NCBI GenBank assembly: GCA_963816985.1
Contig: CAWFMF010000004.1
Coordinates: forward strand, 2,542,001 to 2,606,000
Reading direction: 5' to 3'
Source of the DNA: JAIVJM01 sp963816985
Lineage (GTDB): Bacteria; Acidobacteriota; Blastocatellia; Pyrinomonadales; Pyrinomonadaceae
DNA: 64,000 bases
Shown here: piece after piece, positions 42,543 through 51,471 of the stretch
Layout of the letters: every line of letters begins with the position of its first letter
How positions within the stretch are numbered: position 1 is the first letter of the stretch
Translations under genes and position numbers: made by a program
Notes under the pieces: generated by a model
The model's database searches: none
Told to the model about the DNA's origin: nothing
Seen by the model: only the letters and a program-made list of their open reading frames with translations

Positions 42543-45200
42543 ATGCCAAGCGCGCCTGCCGCCAGTGTCGAAACTGAAAGTGAAGAAGTCGGGGAGAAGC
42601 CGCCGGGACGCTCCTTCGGCGCGCGCATCCTGCGCCGCCCCCTGTCGCGCGAGCTTTTAATCTTCCTCGCCTTCTGCGCGCTGACGGCGCTTCTGACGTG
42701 GCCCTACGTGACGCGCCTGCGCGACGCCGTGGCCGACCCCGGCGACCCGTACCTCGTGGCGTGGATGCTCTGGTGGGACTACCACGCGACCTTCACCGAC
42801 CCGCTCAACCTCTTCCACTCGAACGTCTTTTACCCGTACCGCTACACGCTCGCCTTCAGCGAGCACAACTACGGCATCGCGCTCCTCTTCTTCCCGCTCT
42901 TCGCGCTCGGCGCGCGGCCTTTGACCGTCCACGCCGTTGCCATGTTCGTCGGCTTCGCGGCGTGCGGCTACGGCGCGTTCCGCCTCGCGCGCACGCTCAC
43001 GGGGAACACGGGCGCGGCGTGGGTCGCAGGGATAGTCTTCGCCTTCGTCCCGTACCGCTTTCATCTCTTCTCGCACCTGCCGTACCTCTTCTCGCCGTGG
43101 ATTCCGCTGCTCTTCGAGGCGCTGGTGCTCTTCGTCCGCGAGAGAAGTAGAAAACGTGCGGCGTGGCTCGGCGCGGCCTTCTTCATGTCGGGGCTGACGA
43201 CAATCTCTTGGTTCGCGCTCTCGCTCGTCCCGTTCGCGCTCTCGGCGGCGGTGCTCCTGACGCGCGGAGGGCTCTGGCGCGACCGAGACTTCTGGCGGCG
43301 CGGCACGGTCGCGCTCGGCGCGGCCTCGGTTGCGCTCTTCCCCTTCATGCTGCCCTACTACATCACGTCGAAGATGTACGGCTTCGAGCGGAGCATCGCG
43401 GAGGTCAAGGCCAACTCGGCGTGGCCGATTCACTGGCTCTCCGTCGAGGTGCGCAACAAGTTCTGGAGCGGGTTCGGCGGGAGCATCGAGGACGGCTGGA
43501 AGTTCAAACTCTTTCCCGGCCTCCTGCCCGTCCTCTTCTCGCTCGCGGCGGTGCTCCTCGTCGCGCCGCCCGAAAGGTTAGCGCCGCGCCGCGACGGGAC
43601 GACTTCAAGAAAGAGACTGCTCCGCCGACTCGACGTGCTCGTCGTCGTCGCGCTCGTCGCCTCAATCTTCGCCATCGGCTTCGAGGGCTTGGAGAACTTT
43701 TACGGACTCTTCAAATACGTCACCTCCGAGCGCGCGCTCTTCGTCCTGACGGTCGCGTGCATCGCGCGGCTCTGCGTCTCTTACCCTTCGTTCCTGCGTC
43801 GCGGCGAGCATGACAACCTTGTTGAGACCATCCGCAGCCCGCGACGCGGCGACGCCTTCTGGCTCGGCCTCATCTGGGTCGCCGTCGGCTTCTTCTACTC
43901 GCTCGGTTGGAACTTCTTCTTCTACCGCATCCTTTATCAACTGCTCCCCATCTTCAAGAGCATGCGCGTGCCGACGCGCGGCGCGATGATCGCCTACCTC
44001 GGCCTCGCAGTCCTCGCCGGTCTCGGCGTCGCGCGCCTCGCGGAGCTAATCAAGAGCAAGCGACCGCGCCTCCGCACTTCGGTCGTCTACGCGGTCGCCT
44101 GCGTGCTGCTGCTCGGCGAGCTGAACGCCGCGCCCCTGCGCTTCGTGCGCGGCGACGTTTACCCGGACGCGGTCACGCTGCGCTTGAAAGAGACGCCGAT
44201 GCGCGGCGGCATCGTCGCGCTCCCGGCGGGCGCGGACTTCAACCACCGCCACATCCTGCGCGCCGCCGACCACGCGAAGCCGCTCATCGTCGGCACTTCG
44301 GGCTTCAACCCGCCTTACGAAGTCGAGATTGAACAACTGACGCGCGGCGGGCCGATAACCTCTCAGTTCCTCGACCTGCTGGAAAAAATCCCGGCCTCTT
44401 ACCTCGTCGTGCAGACGCACCTCGTCCCGCCGGAGCGCCGCGACGTGTACGAGATTTTCCTCGCGCGCTCGGTCGCCACGGGCCGCCTGCGCTTCATCCG
44501 CCGCTTCGACGGACACGACGACCTCTACGCCGTCACGAAGACCGAGCCGGAGGCGCGCTCCGAAGAGACGCTCCCCTTCGGGCTCTCCGTGCGCGAGTGG
44601 GCCGCGCTCGTCGAGGACGACCCCGTCAACCTCCTCGGCCAGTACGAGAAGTGGAGCCAGACGGTCTTCCGCTTCACCGTCGCGTCCTTCGGGCGGCTGC
44701 CGCGCTATCAGGATTTCATGCGTGACATACGAGAGGTGGGCCGGGGCGTGATGCCCGGCTTCGAGGAGCAGGAAGAGCAGTTGGAGAGCAACCTCCGCGA
44801 GTTCGCCGAAGGTTGGGCGCGGCGCGAAGAGTTCAAAGCCGTCTACGACCCGCTCTCGGACGCGCAGTACGTCGAGCGACTGCTCACGAACGCGGGCCTC
44901 AAGCTCTCTGACGGCGACCGCGCCGGGCTCGTCGCAGAGCTTGCGAACGGTTACGAGACGCGCGCTGGCCTGCTCCTCAAGCTCGTCCTCAACCAGCAGT
45001 TCGTCGAGCAGGAGCACCGGCGCTCCTTCGTCGTGCTCCACTACTTCGGCTACCTGCGGCGCAACCCCGACGACCCGCCCGACACGGGCCTCGGCGGCGT
45101 CCAGTTCTGGGTCGAAGACCTTGAGCGCATGAACGACCCTTCCAGAATCGCCAACGCCTTCAAGGAGTCAATCGAGTACAGGGAGAAGCGCGGCCAGTAG
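42543..45200 (+). CDS. GT-C-like membrane protein fused to a DUF4214-like C-terminal domain
   Basis: 885 residues. The N-terminal two-thirds is polytopic with the first-loop motif DAVADPGDPYLVAWMLWWDY and PLNLFHSNVFYPYRYTLAF, as in bacterial GT-C-type membrane proteins. The C-terminal part (about 695-885) resembles DUF4214: TVASFGRLPRYQDFMRDI, DAQYVERLLTNAGLKLSDGD, FGYLRRNPDDPPDTGLGGVQ and AFKESIEYREK. DUF4214 is usually found on secreted proteins, so its presence on a membrane enzyme suggests it faces the periplasm. The gene is divergent from the GT2 gene. Confidence 0.8.
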   Translation: MPSAPAASVETESEEVGEKPPGRSFGARILRRPLSRELLIFLAFCALTALLTWPYVTRLRDAVADPGDPYLVAWMLWWDYHATFTDPLNLFHSNVFYPYRYTLAFSEHNYGIALLFFPLFALGARPLTVHAVAMFVGFAACGYGAFRLARTLTGNTGAAWVAGIVFAFVPYRFHLFSHLPYLFSPWIPLLFEALVLFVRERSRKRAAWLGAAFFMSGLTTISWFALSLVPFALSAAVLLTRGGLWRDRDFWRRGTVALGAASVALFPFMLPYYITSKMYGFERSIAEVKANSAWPIHWLSVEVRNKFWSGFGGSIEDGWKFKLFPGLLPVLFSLAAVLLVAPPERLAPRRDGTTSRKRLLRRLDVLVVVALVASIFAIGFEGLENFYGLFKYVTSERALFVLTVACIARLCVSYPSFLRRGEHDNLVETIRSPRRGDAFWLGLIWVAVGFFYSLGWNFFFYRILYQLLPIFKSMRVPTRGAMIAYLGLAVLAGLGVARLAELIKSKRPRLRTSVVYAVACVLLLGELNAAPLRFVRGDVYPDAVTLRLKETPMRGGIVALPAGADFNHRHILRAADHAKPLIVGTSGFNPPYEVEIEQLTRGGPITSQFLDLLEKIPASYLVVQTHLVPPERRDVYEIFLARSVATGRLRFIRRFDGHDDLYAVTKTEPEARSEETLPFGLSVREWAALVEDDPVNLLGQYEKWSQTVFRFTVASFGRLPRYQDFMRDIREVGRGVMPGFEEQEEQLESNLREFAEGWARREEFKAVYDPLSDAQYVERLLTNAGLKLSDGDRAGLVAELANGYETRAGLLLKLVLNQQFVEQEHRRSFVVLHYFGYLRRNPDDPPDTGLGGVQFWVEDLERMNDPSRIANAFKESIEYREKRGQ

Positions 45201-45229
45201 GCCGCCGCCGGACTTCGGCACGGGGCGGG

Positions 45230-46957
45230 CTACTTGAGGACGGTCAGGCGGCGGAGCTGGCTCACGGTCGCGCGCTGCTGCGCGGCCACCTTGGCGTGCG
45301 GGATGTCTTCGCCGGCGGCGTCGGTGTAGTGCTCCGGGAGGATGAGCGAGCGGTCGAAGCCTTCGGGCACGCACTCGATGTCGAAGTCCGCGTCCGAGAG
45401 GTTCTCGTACTTGAGCATCGCGTTCGTCCACGCGAAGAGCCAGAACTGGAAGATGCCGAAGAGCCCCTTGTGCTTGCGCGCGCGCGCGGCGACGAGCGAG
45501 AGCGCCCGCAGCGTGTGCCACGCCACGTCGGGGCGCGAGGCGATCTGGTAGAGGCGCTGCGTGAGCATCTTCACGGCGCGCGGGCTCTTGAAGACCATCG
45601 AGACGTACTTGCCGAGGCTCCCGTAGCCTTGCGACCCAAGCGGCAGGTAGTTGCCCCGGTCGAGGTTATCAATGAAGCCGCGGAAGCGCGCGTACTGGTA
45701 GCGGCCCTCGCAGAAGCGCTTGACGAACGACTGGTAGCCGCCGACCAAATCCTCGCGCGGCATCAGGTAGCGAATGTTCGTGCAGTACTTGTAGCCGCCG
45801 AGGCTGTTCTTGTTGTTGCGCATCCGCCCCGACATCTTCATCCGCCGGAAGAGCGGCGTGCCCGGCAGCGCCGTCAAAAGCGATGGGTCGCCGGAGATGA
45901 GCCCCGACTTGACCATCCCTTCGAGCGTGAGGTCGAAGGACTCGCGCGTGTCCGAGTCGAAGCCGAAGATGAGCCCGGCGACGACGACGAAGCCGTAGGA
46001 CTGAATCTCTTGCAGGGCCGAAATCATGTCGCCGGTCGTGTTCTGCACCTTGGCCGTTTCGAGCAAAGAGTTGTTGCTGAAACTCTCGACGCCGATGAAG
46101 AGCATGTCGAAGTTCGCGCGCCTGAGTTTCTGCAACAGACGGGGGTGCTTCGAGAGGTTGATCGTGAGCCAAGTGTAGAGCGCGACGCTTCGGCCCGACT
46201 GCTCCTGCCACTCGATGATGCGGTCGGCGACCTCCTCGGCCCAGCGCAGGTCGCCGATGAAGTTGTCGGCGGCGAAGAGCACCTGCTTGATGCCGAGCCG
46301 CGCCATGTGGTCGAGTTCCGAGACGATGTGCGCGGGCGAGAAGTTGTGCGCGCGGTTGTTGTCGGGCAGCACGCGGATGTCGCAGAACTCGCAGAGGAAG
46401 GGGCAGCCGCGCGAGACTTCGAGCACCCCGCCGTAGTAGCGGCGGTAGGTGGCGTCGAGGAACGGGCGGTAGAAGCCGCGCGCCTTCGTCACGTCGAAGC
46501 GCACCTTCGTCTCAAGCACTTTCGGCAGGCGGGCGCGCTCGTCGAACATCTTGAGGAAGCGGGGGAACGCTTCTTCGCCGTCGCCGATGAAGACGTGGTC
46601 GAACATCTCCAGCTTCGCGGCCTCGCCCGCCTGATTGAGCGACCACGTGATGGGGCCGCCGATGACGAAGGTGGACGCCGGGTGCATCGCGCGCAGGCGC
46701 GCGTGGGTCTCGACGATAGTCTCGTAGTCCTGATTGACGCCGCTGAAGACGAAGAGGTCGGCCTCCGGCGCTTCGCCCGCGTCGTCGAAGCGCACGTCGA
46801 AGAGCCGCAGGTCGTAGCGTTCGGGCTCCTCAATGTAGGCGGCGAGCGTGTACGCCCAGACGGGCATGAACATCGCCCCGTACTGCTGCGTGTCGGCGAG
46901 GAACGCGTCCGGCGTGTGGACGAATGAGATGCTCTTGAGAGTTTTCGGAGTCGTCAT
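45230..46957 (-). CDS. cobalamin-binding-type radical SAM protein
   Basis: 575 residues. Residues 1-140 resemble a B12-binding domain (ADLFVFSGVNQDYETIVE, FVIGGPITWSLNQAGEAAKL, FIGDGEEAFPRFL). The radical SAM cluster motif is C185-x3-C189-x2-C192 (CPFLCEFCD). A DUF4070-like tail follows. Relatives include the hopanoid HpnJ and BchE-like proteins, which act on lipids or other hydrophobic substrates. Its place among glycan genes suggests a methylation or rearrangement of a sugar or lipid; this is open. It is convergent with the DUF4214 fusion gene. Confidence 0.85.
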   Translation of the reverse strand: MTTPKTLKSISFVHTPDAFLADTQQYGAMFMPVWAYTLAAYIEEPERYDLRLFDVRFDDAGEAPEADLFVFSGVNQDYETIVETHARLRAMHPASTFVIGGPITWSLNQAGEAAKLEMFDHVFIGDGEEAFPRFLKMFDERARLPKVLETKVRFDVTKARGFYRPFLDATYRRYYGGVLEVSRGCPFLCEFCDIRVLPDNNRAHNFSPAHIVSELDHMARLGIKQVLFAADNFIGDLRWAEEVADRIIEWQEQSGRSVALYTWLTINLSKHPRLLQKLRRANFDMLFIGVESFSNNSLLETAKVQNTTGDMISALQEIQSYGFVVVAGLIFGFDSDTRESFDLTLEGMVKSGLISGDPSLLTALPGTPLFRRMKMSGRMRNNKNSLGGYKYCTNIRYLMPREDLVGGYQSFVKRFCEGRYQYARFRGFIDNLDRGNYLPLGSQGYGSLGKYVSMVFKSPRAVKMLTQRLYQIASRPDVAWHTLRALSLVAARARKHKGLFGIFQFWLFAWTNAMLKYENLSDADFDIECVPEGFDRSLILPEHYTDAAGEDIPHAKVAAQQRATVSQLRRLTVLK

Positions 46958-47050
46958 GTGCTTACTTCGTTGGCCGTGCCCGTCGCCCGCTCGATGGCAC
47001 GCGGCATTGGGCCTCGCGGCGCGCTCAAGTGTAACACCGCGAGCGCGCTT

Positions 47051-48106
47051 TCAGCCCGCCGCCGAGACCAACTTCTCGACCACGTTCCGCCAGGAGAGGT
47101 TTAAGGAGAGGAGCTTTTCGCGCCCGCGCTCGCCCATCCTCTGCGCCTGCGCGCGGTCGTTGTAGAGCGTGTCGAGGCTCCCGGCGAGCGCGCGCGGGTC
47201 GGGCTCGTTGATGAAGCCTTCGCTCCCGTGCTCGACGAACTCGGTCGCGCCGCCGCCGTCCGTGGGGACGACGACGGGCTTGGCGGAGAGCATCCCTTCC
47301 AGAGTCACGTAGCCGTAGTCCTCATCGAACGGAAGGTAACAGACGCCGAGCGCGCCGGAGTAGAGGTCAATCATCTCCTCTTCGCCGACGAAGCCGCGAA
47401 AGTCCACCCTCTCCGAGACGCCGTAATGCTTCGCCAGAGACTCGTAGTGTTTGAGGTCGCGCGAGCCCCCGGCGAAGACGACGCGGACGGCGGTGCGTGT
47501 GAAAGAGAGCGCCTCTAGTAGAAGCTCCTGCCGCTTCTGCGGCTCAAGGCGGCTGGGGTAAAAAATGTAATCGCCCTGCGCGCCGGGGCGGAGACGTTCG
47601 GCGCGCGGCGGCGGGTGATAGAGCGGCTCGCTCTCGATGCGGTTGTAGCGGCGGAGACGCTCGGCGACCGTCCGCGAGTTGGCGAAGACCTTCCGCGCTT
47701 CGGGGATGAATCGCTCGTCGCAGTGTTGAATGAGTTCGCGGACGCGCGCGCCTTCGGGGTAGGTCGAGAGGTCGTCGAACGGCGTGCCCCAGAGGTTGTA
47801 GGCCGCGCGGTACTGGTGCATGATCCACAGAACCTTGCGCCGGTGCGCGGCGAGGTAGGCCGGGAACTTCATCCCGACGACGAGGTCTATGGGCTTGCCG
47901 TTCGCCTCGCTCAAATCGAGCATGCGCCACGCGAGCGCCCCGCGCATGATCTCTCCGGGCGGGTACCACTTGAAGGGCAGCGCCGCCACCTCGGCGTTAT
48001 AGCCCGCCTCGACGAAGGCCCGCCTCAGGCCCTCGACGTGCGACTCGGCCCCGCCCGTGGTGAACGGAACCTGCGTCGTGCAAATCAGGATGTTGCGAAT
48101 CGTCAT
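47051..48106 (-). CDS. GT4 family glycosyltransferase
   Basis: 351 residues. The N-terminal acceptor domain has TTQVPFTTGGAESHVEGLRR. The donor domain has YPSRLEPQKRQELLLEAL, VDFRGFVGEEEMIDLYSGA and the EX7E-type segment PFDEDYGYVTLEGMLSAKPV. This is a retaining GT-B enzyme of the cytoplasm. It precedes the radical SAM gene on the same strand with a 93-base gap. The heptamer repeat at 48153 lies in its upstream region. Confidence 0.92.
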   Translation of the reverse strand: MTIRNILICTTQVPFTTGGAESHVEGLRRAFVEAGYNAEVAALPFKWYPPGEIMRGALAWRMLDLSEANGKPIDLVVGMKFPAYLAAHRRKVLWIMHQYRAAYNLWGTPFDDLSTYPEGARVRELIQHCDERFIPEARKVFANSRTVAERLRRYNRIESEPLYHPPPRAERLRPGAQGDYIFYPSRLEPQKRQELLLEALSFTRTAVRVVFAGGSRDLKHYESLAKHYGVSERVDFRGFVGEEEMIDLYSGALGVCYLPFDEDYGYVTLEGMLSAKPVVVPTDGGGATEFVEHGSEGFINEPDPRALAGSLDTLYNDRAQAQRMGERGREKLLSLNLSWRNVVEKLVSAAG

Positions 48107-48152
48107 CGTCGGCGGCCTATAATACCCGCAACACGGGGCGCAGGCGAAACAA

Positions 48153-48267
48153 CAGTTTTCAGTTTTGAGTTTTCAGTTTTCAGATTCGGAATCTCAACTG
48201 CTGAGCCTTCGACTCTCAATGCTGAAGGCACAAACTGAAAACTGAAAACTGTCTACTGAAAACTGTT
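48153..48267. repeat. heptamer inverted repeat (TTTTCAG words), second copy
   Basis: TTTTCAG-type words on the left are mirrored by CTGAAAA words up to 48266. It fills the space between two divergent genes and ends exactly at the ATG at 48268, so it cannot serve only as a terminator. Confidence 0.85.
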
Positions 48268-49012
48268 ATGTCTGAAAATCAGGAACTCGTGCGGACGACG
48301 GAGACGGGCAACCAGCGAGGCGCTCGTCACCTACGCGGTCTTCGTCGGGCTGACGCCGCTCATCCCTGTGCCGGTTTTGGACGACCTCGCGCAAAATTAT
48401 TTCCGTCGGCGGCTGGTGCGGATGCTGGCCGCCTCACACGGGCGCGCGCTCGGCGCGGAAGAGTTGGACGCGCTCGTCTCGGAGCCCGGCGACGGTTGCC
48501 TGCGCGGGTGTGTGGTGCAGGCGGTGCTGTACCCTCTGAAGAAAATCTTTCGGAAGGTCTTTTACTTCCTCGAATGGAAGCGCGCCGCCGACCTCACGAG
48601 TCAGACCTACCACTTCGGCTACCTCCTCAACTACGCCTTGCAGCCTCGCGCCGACGGCTCGACTCTCATCTCCTTGCGCGGCGCTGCCGAGGTGCGCGCG
48701 GCGATTAGCGCCGTGTGCCGCGAGTCGCCGATTAAGCCCGTCGAGGGAGCCGTCGGCGGGACGTTCCGCCAGTCGAAACGCGTGCTCAGCTCCGCCGCCT
48801 CTCTGCTCTCGCAAACTCTGCGGCGCGTCACCGGCTCGCGGCCCGACCGCGAAGAGGTGGCGCGCGCCATCGAAGAGGTCGAGCCCGAAGAGGAGCGCGA
48901 GCTTGAGACGGTCGTCACCCGCATGCAGAAGTCAATCGCCAACGTCCCCGAAGAACATTTCAGGAACTTGCGCGCCCGCCTCGACGCGCGGCTCGGCCTG
49001 CCCCCGAAGTAA
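48268..49012 (+). CDS. conserved hypothetical protein, frameshifted near 48,314
   Basis: The ATG at 48268 gives MSENQELVRTTETGN. The coding signal then continues in the next frame as TSEALVTYAVFVGLTPLIPV and runs to 49012. Joining the two by one base gives a protein of about 247 residues. It has a hydrophobic patch (VTYAVFVGLTPLIP), a conserved-looking DDLAQNYFRRRLVRML, an amphipathic middle, and a C-terminal Glu-rich helix (EEVEPEEERELETV). I do not recognise the family. The break may be an assembly error. A shorter product from GTG 48368 is the alternative. Confidence 0.6.
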
Positions 49013-49049
49013 GAGCGATTAACAAAAAAACATCAAGCTGTGAATATAA

Positions 49050-49122
49050 CTGTAGGGGCAGGGCTTGTCCCTGCCCGTGTCTTTCGTCAGCGAGCGGGCA
49101 GGGACAAGCCCTGCCCCTACAG
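49050..49122. repeat. paired REP-like palindrome, copy 2, with T run
   Basis: Arms 49050-49077 and 49095-49122 are inverted copies of the element at 2677-2773, followed by a run of T. It lies between convergent genes and probably ends transcription in both directions. Confidence 0.85.
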
Positions 49123-49147
49123 TTTTTTTGAAGCTCTAAGTTTCAGT

Positions 49148-50482
49148 TTACGGAAAGACTTCGATGTTGCAGACGGCGACGGAGAGTTCCCGGTCGTCCG
49201 GGTTCTCTCGGTCGTCGGGGCGCGGCTGCCACGTGCGGTCGGCGCGTAGCTCAAGCTCGAAGCCGCCTTCCGAGTCGCCGCGCGAGAGGGTTTCGGGGAC
49301 GGCGACTCTCAACTCCAACCAGCCGTGGCGGAAGAGCGAGAGGGCGCAGAGCCTCTCGCCGTCGAGGAAGAGTTCGAGGCCGAGCGGTCGCTCCGCGATG
49401 TCCGGGATGTGCGACGTGAGGTCGAGGTTGATGAAGGAGACGCTTCGCGCGCGGAAGCGCACGCGGCCAACCCGATTCATCCAGCGAGCGACGGGCGGGA
49501 GCAGGTTCGGCTCGTACCAACCGGCGTCGAACTCGGCCTCGCGGCTGCGGTCGAGGCAGACGGCACGGCCTTCATCTTCCTTCAACAACGTCTCCGCGTC
49601 GAAGAGCGCGGAGCGGTCGCGGTGCTCGTTGTAGAAGTTGCCGAGCGGCGCGTCCGACGCTTTGAGCAGGACGTAGATGCCGCTTTTGGGCAAGGTGATG
49701 TGGAAGTCTGAGATTTTGTTGAAGACGTAGCCCATCGCCATGTCGAAGGCGCGGCGCTCCGAGAAGGAGAGGCCGCGCAGGTATTCGACGAAGTCCGTCT
49801 CGAAGGGCAACCCATACTCGTCCGACTGCTTGACGAACTCCGCGCTCGAAAGGCACAGGGCGTAGCGCGGCTCGAAGGCGACGTGCGGGAAGAAGCGCCG
49901 GAAGCGCGCGGCGTGCTCCTGCTCCTCTTCGAGCCCGACGTGGCCGTCCACCTCGACGAAGCGGCGCAGCTCTTCCGGGCTCATCTCGTCGTAAGACTTC
50001 TGCGCGCGGCGGTCGGTGCACTCGATGCCGTGCATCGTCACGCCGCCGGGTTTGAGCACGCGCCGGATTTCCGAGAGCACGGCGTCCTTCTCGCCGAAGC
50101 CGACGTGGCCGAGCACGTCGAGGCTCACGACGTAATCAAAACTCGCGTCGGCGAAGGGCAGACGAGTCAGCTCCGCGCTCAGCGTCCGGTCGTAGCCGTT
50201 GCGCCGCGCGGCGAGCGCGCACTCCGCCGAGAGGTCAACGCCCGCGAGCACGACGCCCTTGCGCTTGAGGAGCGCGAGCATCCCGGCCCCGCAGCCGAGG
50301 TCGAGCACCGTGGAGCCCGCCCGCACGTTGTCGTAAACCCACATCGTCCGCGCGAACCGGATGTCGAAGCGGTCGAGCGCGCGGAAGTAGCGCGCGTCGA
50401 GCACCTCGTCCGACACGAACTTCGTGCGGTAGAAAGCCTCCACGTCCTCAATCCCGGCACGCCGGTACAGGTCGTCACTCAT
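49148..50482 (-). CDS. SAM-dependent methyltransferase with C-terminal beta domain
   Basis: 444 residues. Motif I STVLDLGCGAGMLALLKRKG (about 56-75) and the following LSAECALAARRNGYDRTL, FADASFDYVVSLDVLGHVGF mark a class I methyltransferase (about 40-200). A C-terminal part (about 310-444) is beta-rich (RFRARSVSFINLDLTSHIPD; LGLELFLDGERL), unlike the shared beta-sandwich domain. It follows wzt and the coiled-coil gene on the same strand. That order suggests a role in capping or modifying the exported glycan. The heptamer repeat directly precedes its ATG. Confidence 0.85.
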   Translation of the reverse strand: MSDDLYRRAGIEDVEAFYRTKFVSDEVLDARYFRALDRFDIRFARTMWVYDNVRAGSTVLDLGCGAGMLALLKRKGVVLAGVDLSAECALAARRNGYDRTLSAELTRLPFADASFDYVVSLDVLGHVGFGEKDAVLSEIRRVLKPGGVTMHGIECTDRRAQKSYDEMSPEELRRFVEVDGHVGLEEEQEHAARFRRFFPHVAFEPRYALCLSSAEFVKQSDEYGLPFETDFVEYLRGLSFSERRAFDMAMGYVFNKISDFHITLPKSGIYVLLKASDAPLGNFYNEHRDRSALFDAETLLKEDEGRAVCLDRSREAEFDAGWYEPNLLPPVARWMNRVGRVRFRARSVSFINLDLTSHIPDIAERPLGLELFLDGERLCALSLFRHGWLELRVAVPETLSRGDSEGGFELELRADRTWQPRPDDRENPDDRELSVAVCNIEVFP

Positions 50483-50489
50483 AAAAGTC

Positions 50490-50603
50490 GTGAACCGTGA
50501 ACCGTGACAGGTGACAGGAGAAAGACCGTCAACCGTGAATCGTAAACCGTGACAAGAGAAAGACAGTTCTTTCTTGTCACGGTTTACCTGTCAGGGTTCA
50601 CGG
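50490..50603. repeat. heptamer inverted repeat (GTGAACC / GTAAACC words), third copy
   Basis: GTGAACC, GTGAACC, GTGACAG, GTGACAG words are mirrored by GTCACGG TTTACCT GTCAGGG TTCACGG. It spans the gap between the coiled-coil and methyltransferase genes. It encodes the end of the coiled-coil protein (VNPDR and stop). Confidence 0.85.
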
Positions 50604-51471
50604 CTTTTTCCATCGCTTCGAGTCTGGATTCGAGCGAACGGCGCGCGCGGTCGTGTGTGACCGCCGTCTCCCCGGCTTCGAGCGAGAGCTGGCGGAAGCA
50701 GACGCGCTGCTCTTCGAGGAGGGCGTTCATCCGCTCGCGCACCTCATTCTCGAACTCGGCGAGGCGCGCGCCCTGCTCGCCGCGCAGGCTCTCGGCGAGC
50801 GCGCCTTGTGTGCCGCTCAAATTCTCTTCGTGCGCGCGCAGCTCGTCTCGCAGTTGCACGACGCTCGCCGACAACTGTTCGGCGCTCGCCGACAACTGTT
50901 CGGCGCTCGCCGTCAACTGCTCGTACATCCGCTTCAACTGTGCTTCGAGCCGCGCCTCCGACGCCGCGAGGCGCGAGCCCAACTCAAGCAGCCGCGTGTC
51001 AACCCGCGTCCGCTCGGCTTCGGCCTCCGACTTCAAGAGCCGGAGCGACGTGTCGCGCTCCGACTGCATTCTCGAAAGTAGCTGCTCGTGCGAGGCGAGG
51101 GCCGCGCGCGCGTCGCGCAACGCGTGATGGACGGAGGAGTTGAAGTTGACCTGCTCCCACGTCATCCAATGCAGACCGCGCTTGATGACGCGCTTGACCC
51201 AGAGTTCGAGCCGCGCGACCCAGCCGTCGCGGTTGCTCAAGACCGGCGGCAGCCTGTTCCACGCGCGCTCGGTCGTCGAGAGGTGCGCCTCCATCCGCGA
51301 GAGCGCGTCCGAAGCCGCGAGCGCGCCGCGACCGTTCATCTCGGCGGCGCGAGTCTCGACGGCGTGCGGCTCGGCGGCGACGCCCGCGAGCGGCGGCGCT
51401 TGCGACGACGCGGCCCGCACGCGCTCGCGTATCTCGCGCAGGGTCTCTTCGACATCTCCTCGTTCAGCCAT
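50584..51471 (-). CDS. coiled-coil protein between Wzt and a methyltransferase
   Basis: 295 residues. Residues 75-115 contain an amphipathic basic segment (LELWVKRVIKRGLHWMTWEQ) that could touch the membrane. Residues about 115-285 are almost continuous coiled coil, including near-tandem ASAEQLS heptads encoded by a 21-base repeat. The start overlaps the wzt stop by eight bases. In E. coli O9a the WbdD methyltransferase/kinase uses a coiled coil as a chain-length ruler beside Wzm/Wzt. Here the coiled coil and methyltransferase are separate. A ruler role is inference. Confidence 0.7.
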   Translation of the reverse strand: MAERGDVEETLREIRERVRAASSQAPPLAGVAAEPHAVETRAAEMNGRGALAASDALSRMEAHLSTTERAWNRLPPVLSNRDGWVARLELWVKRVIKRGLHWMTWEQVNFNSSVHHALRDARAALASHEQLLSRMQSERDTSLRLLKSEAEAERTRVDTRLLELGSRLAASEARLEAQLKRMYEQLTASAEQLSASAEQLSASVVQLRDELRAHEENLSGTQGALAESLRGEQGARLAEFENEVRERMNALLEEQRVCFRQLSLEAGETAVTHDRARRSLESRLEAMEKAVNPDR

